64,000 nucleotides of DNA from Haloimpatiens sp042688525 (GTDB taxonomy: Bacteria > Bacillota > Clostridia > Clostridiales > Clostridiaceae): NCBI RefSeq assembly GCF_042688525.2, contig NZ_JBHWAB010000001.1, positions 434,001 through 498,000 on the forward strand. Reading direction: 5' to 3'. The position numbers and the translations under genes were made by a program. This document shows, piece after piece, positions 60,920-64,000 of this stretch. The notes beneath the pieces were generated by a model. The model worked only from the letters and a program-made list of their open reading frames with translations, was not told the DNA's origin and searched no databases. Position 1 is the first letter of the stretch. Every line of letters starts with the position of its first letter.

Positions 60920-63742
60920 ATGAAAAATAAGATTTTTATTAAAGGAGCAAAAGTACATAATCTAAAGAATGTGGATTTAGAACTCCCAAGAGATAAGTTT
61001 ATAGTATTTACTGGATTATCTGGTTCTGGAAAATCTTCTTTAGCTTTTGACACATTATATGCAGAAGGGCAAAGAAGGTATGTGGAGTCACTATCTGCTT
61101 ATGCAAGACAATTTTTAGGACAGATGAATAAACCAGATGTTGAATATATAGATGGATTATCACCAGCTATTTCTATAGATCAAAAAACTACAAGTAGAAA
61201 CCCACGTTCTACAGTAGGGACAGTTACAGAAATTTATGATTATTTAAGATTACTATATGCACGAATAGGAGTACCTCATTGTCCAAAATGTGGTAAGGAG
61301 ATTAAGCAGCAGACAGTAGATCAAATGGTTGATAAAATAATGCAAATGCCAGAAAGAACTAAAATTCAAATTTTAGCACCTATAGTTAAAGGAAGAAAAG
61401 GGCAGCATACTAAAGTAATAGATAGAATAAAGAGAGAAGGATATGTTAGAACGCGAATAGATGGAGAAATTTTTGAATTATTAGAAGAAGAGATAAAACT
61501 TGATAAAAATAAGAAACATAATATAGATATAGTTATTGATAGAATAATAGTGAAACCTGGATCTGAAAGTAGAATTTCAGATTCTATTGAAACAGCACTA
61601 AAAATATCAGAAGGAACTATTATTGTAAATGTAGTAGATAAAGAAGATATTTTATTTAGTGAAAAGTTTGCATGTCCTGAATGCGGAATTAGTATCGGAG
61701 ATTTAGAACCAAGAACATTTTCTTTTAATTCTCCTTTTGGAAAATGTGATAGATGTGATGGACTTGGAACTTTGATGGAGATAGACGAAAATTTAATAAT
61801 TCCAGATAAAAGCAAAAGTATCCTGGAGGGAGCTATAGTTTCATTTGGAAGTAATAGCCTTAAAGAAGATTCATGGACACATTCTATATTAAAAGCATTA
61901 AGTAAGGAATATAAGTTTTCATTAGATACTCCTATAAAAAAATTAGATAAGGAAGTTGTTAATGTGCTTCTTTATGGTACTAATGGTAAGAAGGTTAAAG
62001 TTCATTTTAAGAAAGAAGATAAAGAAGGGGTTTTTAATCATACTTTTGAAGGAGTAATAAATAATTTAAAACGAAGATATGTAGAAACTTCATCAGATTA
62101 TATTAAGAGAGAAATAGAAGAGTATATGAGTAATAGTTTTTGCCCAAAGTGTAAAGGAGCAAGATTAAAACCGGAGGCATTAGCTGTTACTGTAGGGGAA
62201 AAAAATATATTCAATTTTTGTGAAATGTCAATAAGGGATGAAGTAGATTTTTTAGATAGATTAGAGCTTTCAGAAAAAGATAAAATAATTTCTGATCAGA
62301 TACTTAAGGAGATAAAAAGTAGATTAAAGTTTTTAATAGATGTAGGACTTGATTATTTAAATTTGGGTAGAGCTGCAGGTACATTATCTGGAGGAGAATC
62401 TCAGAGGATAAGATTAGCTACACAAATAGGTTCTAGTTTAGTTGGAGTATTATATATTTTAGATGAACCAAGTATAGGCCTTCATCAAAGAGATAATGAT
62501 AGACTAATACGTACATTGAAGCACTTAAGAGATATAGGTAATACTTTAATTGTAGTAGAGCATGATGAAGATACAATGAGACAAGCAGATTATATAGTTG
62601 ATATTGGTCCTAAGGCAGGAGAACATGGAGGAGAAATAGTAGCAGCAGGAAATGTTGATTATATAAAAGAATGTAAGAATTCAATTACAGGACAATATTT
62701 GACAGGAGTTAAAAAAATAGAAGTACCAAAACAAAGAAGAAAATCAAATGGTAAATTTATTAAAGTTAATGGTGCAAAACAAAATAATTTAAAAAATATA
62801 AATGTAAAATTTCCATTAGGTATTTTTACATGTGTAACGGGAGTTTCTGGTTCAGGAAAAAGTACTCTTGTAAATGAAATTTTATATAAAGGAGTAAATA
62901 AAGAATTAAATAACAGTAAGAAAAACCCTGGACTACATAAATCTATAGAAGGTATAGAAAATATAGATAAAATAATAAACATAAATCAAAGTCCTATAGG
63001 AAGAACACCTCGATCTAATCCTGCTACATATACTGGAGTATTTGATGTAATAAGACAAGTCTTTTCTGAAACACCAGAAGCTAAAATGAGGGGATATAAA
63101 CCAGGAAGATTTAGTTTTAATGTAAAGGGTGGACGATGTGAAGCTTGTAGAGGTGATGGAATAATAAAGATAGAAATGCAATTCTTATCTGATGTATATG
63201 TACCTTGTGAAGTATGTAAGGGTAAAAGATATAATAGAGAAACATTAGAAGTAAAGTATAAAGGTAAAAATATCAATGAAATTTTAAATATGACTGTTGA
63301 AGAAGCATTAGAGTTCTTTCAAAATATACCTAGAATAAAAAATAAGCTTCAAACCTTAATGGATGTTGGTCTTGGATATATTAAATTAGGTCAACCATCA
63401 ACTCAACTTTCAGGAGGTGAAGCTCAAAGAATAAAACTTGCATATGAACTTTCAAAGAGAAGTACAGGAAGAACTTTATATATTTTAGATGAACCAACAA
63501 CAGGATTACATATAGATGATGTAAATAAACTCATAAAAATATTACAGAAATTAGTAGATAATGGAAATACTGTTGTGGTAATTGAGCATAATTTAGATGT
63601 GATAAAATGTGCTGATAATATAATTGATTTAGGACCAGAAGGAGGAGAAAAAGGTGGTAATATTATTGTCACTGGAACTCCACAAAAAGTAGCCCAAAAT
63701 ATTGATTCCTACACAGGACATTATCTAAAAAAGATGTTATAA
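60920..63742 (+). CDS. uvrA: Excinuclease ABC subunit A
   Basis: The 940-residue UvrA has two ABC modules. Module 1: Walker A FTGLSGSGKSSLAFDT near residue 31, a CPKCG zinc module, signature LSGGESQRIRLATQIGS and LYILDEPSIGLHQRD. Module 2: Walker A VTGVSGSGKSTLVNE near residue 645, zinc module GGRCEACRGDG...VPCEVCKGKRYN, and LSGGEAQRIKLAYELSKRSTGRTLYILDEPTTGLH. It scans DNA as a dimer and loads UvrB. It shares a SOS-controlled operon with uvrB. Confidence 0.97.
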   Translation: MKNKIFIKGAKVHNLKNVDLELPRDKFIVFTGLSGSGKSSLAFDTLYAEGQRRYVESLSAYARQFLGQMNKPDVEYIDGLSPAISIDQKTTSRNPRSTVGTVTEIYDYLRLLYARIGVPHCPKCGKEIKQQTVDQMVDKIMQMPERTKIQILAPIVKGRKGQHTKVIDRIKREGYVRTRIDGEIFELLEEEIKLDKNKKHNIDIVIDRIIVKPGSESRISDSIETALKISEGTIIVNVVDKEDILFSEKFACPECGISIGDLEPRTFSFNSPFGKCDRCDGLGTLMEIDENLIIPDKSKSILEGAIVSFGSNSLKEDSWTHSILKALSKEYKFSLDTPIKKLDKEVVNVLLYGTNGKKVKVHFKKEDKEGVFNHTFEGVINNLKRRYVETSSDYIKREIEEYMSNSFCPKCKGARLKPEALAVTVGEKNIFNFCEMSIRDEVDFLDRLELSEKDKIISDQILKEIKSRLKFLIDVGLDYLNLGRAAGTLSGGESQRIRLATQIGSSLVGVLYILDEPSIGLHQRDNDRLIRTLKHLRDIGNTLIVVEHDEDTMRQADYIVDIGPKAGEHGGEIVAAGNVDYIKECKNSITGQYLTGVKKIEVPKQRRKSNGKFIKVNGAKQNNLKNINVKFPLGIFTCVTGVSGSGKSTLVNEILYKGVNKELNNSKKNPGLHKSIEGIENIDKIININQSPIGRTPRSNPATYTGVFDVIRQVFSETPEAKMRGYKPGRFSFNVKGGRCEACRGDGIIKIEMQFLSDVYVPCEVCKGKRYNRETLEVKYKGKNINEILNMTVEEALEFFQNIPRIKNKLQTLMDVGLGYIKLGQPSTQLSGGEAQRIKLAYELSKRSTGRTLYILDEPTTGLHIDDVNKLIKILQKLVDNGNTVVVIEHNLDVIKCADNIIDLGPEGGEKGGNIIVTGTPQKVAQNIDSYTGHYLKKML

Positions 63743-63747
63743 TTTAC

Positions 63748-63780
63748 AATAGGCTAGTATTAACTAGTCTATTGCATTTT
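63748..63780 (+). terminator. Possible terminator after uvrA
   Basis: A 12-bp stem with one G-U (caataggctagt / actagtctattg), 6 bases after the uvrA stop; the T tail is short. Confidence 0.5.
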
Positions 63781-63799
63781 ATGTGAAGAAGGTGAAAGT

Positions 63800-64000
63800 A
63801 TGGATTTAAATAAATTAAGTTTTATTTCTAAAATTTTTACCATTATTATTATTGTTGTTATTTACATTATAATAGCATTAATACTGAAAATTATGTATAA
63901 AGATATTAAAAATTCTGGTAAAAAGAGAAGAAAAAAAAGAAAAAAATATGGATTAGAAATACTACAGATAGAGGGAAATTCTAACTTTAAAGTAGGAAGT
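63800..64000 (+). CDS. FHA-domain membrane protein, 5' part
   Basis: ATG 63800 follows AGAAGGTGAA and opens a frame that runs off the right edge (67 codons visible). It has one hydrophobic helix (about residues 11-32), a strongly basic stretch (KKRRKKRKK) and then GLEILQIEGNSNFKVGS, which resembles the first strand of an FHA phosphothreonine-binding domain. In related clostridia I recall an FHA gene followed by ftsW and a penicillin-binding protein gene after uvrA; the window ends before this can be seen. Confidence 0.65.
   Translation, partial: MDLNKLSFISKIFTIIIIVVIYIIIALILKIMYKDIKNSGKKRRKKRKKYGLEILQIEGNSNFKVGS

Overview
The window is AT-rich, densely coded and mostly plus-strand. Its gene content points to a low-GC, spore-forming, fermentative Firmicute of the genus Clostridium in the broad sense: butyrate kinase and phosphotransbutyrylase, ferredoxin-linked 2-oxoacid oxidoreductase, split transketolase, a GerS-like protein next to alanine racemase, a glmS ribozyme, and a Gram-positive LexA box on uvrBA. 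I cannot fix the species. Most of the window is chromosomal housekeeping sequence. The accessory part lies mainly at 17.3-21.5 kb and in scattered palindromic repeats.

Layout. 0-4 kb: cyclic-di-AMP synthase cdaA, its regulator cdaR, and an FAD dehydrogenase. 4-10.7 kb: an acid-forming energy block, buk-ptb-buk, then a P-loop ATPase and a four-subunit 2-oxoacid:ferredoxin oxidoreductase of VorB type. The first operon has a probable Rex (NADH-sensing) operator. Together these genes can turn 2-oxoacids into acyl-CoA, acyl-phosphate, and acid plus ATP. 11-17.2 kb: a bactofilin-like protein, a DUF2089 protein, then cell-wall sugar genes glmM, galU and glmS, with glmS behind its ribozyme. 17.3-21.1 kb: an accessory patch with a cysteine hydrolase, a tRNA-like sequence, a perfect 62-bp direct repeat, a truncated aminoglycoside adenylyltransferase running into a VOC protein, a metallo-beta-lactamase-fold protein, and a MntA/HepT toxin-antitoxin pair.

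21.5-34.4 kb: a glycolipid glycosyltransferase, polysaccharide deacetylase and flippase-like operon, an oxidoreductase, a molybdate-type ABC transporter with a DUF364 protein, a transglutaminase-like protein, a chemoreceptor and a polysaccharide flippase. 34.5-41.2 kb: a secreted M16C metalloprotease and peptidase T on the minus strand, with a YihY protein and a small exporter on the plus strand. 41.7-45.7 kb: MoxR/DUF58/DUF4129 and a small conserved protein. 45.8-50.3 kb: acpS, nnr, gerS-like, alr and mazEF, where the mazE antitoxin frame is broken by one base in an A run. 50.5-64 kb: split transketolase, YitT protein, ftsEX, ctpA-type protease with a PDZ membrane protein, a small cysteine-rich protein, uvrBA under a LexA box, and the start of an FHA-domain gene.

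The most distinctive non-coding signal is a family of about 253-bp near-perfect palindromes with 12-bp terminal inverted repeats and no coding capacity. There are three long copies and one internally deleted copy, plus fragments. One copy interrupts the modABC operon and one is inverted relative to the others. I saw no CRISPR array, prophage, rRNA or intact tRNA gene, and no clearly new multi-gene system. The repeat family, the 62-bp repeat with its tRNA-like neighbour, and the mazE frameshift deserve the closest look.
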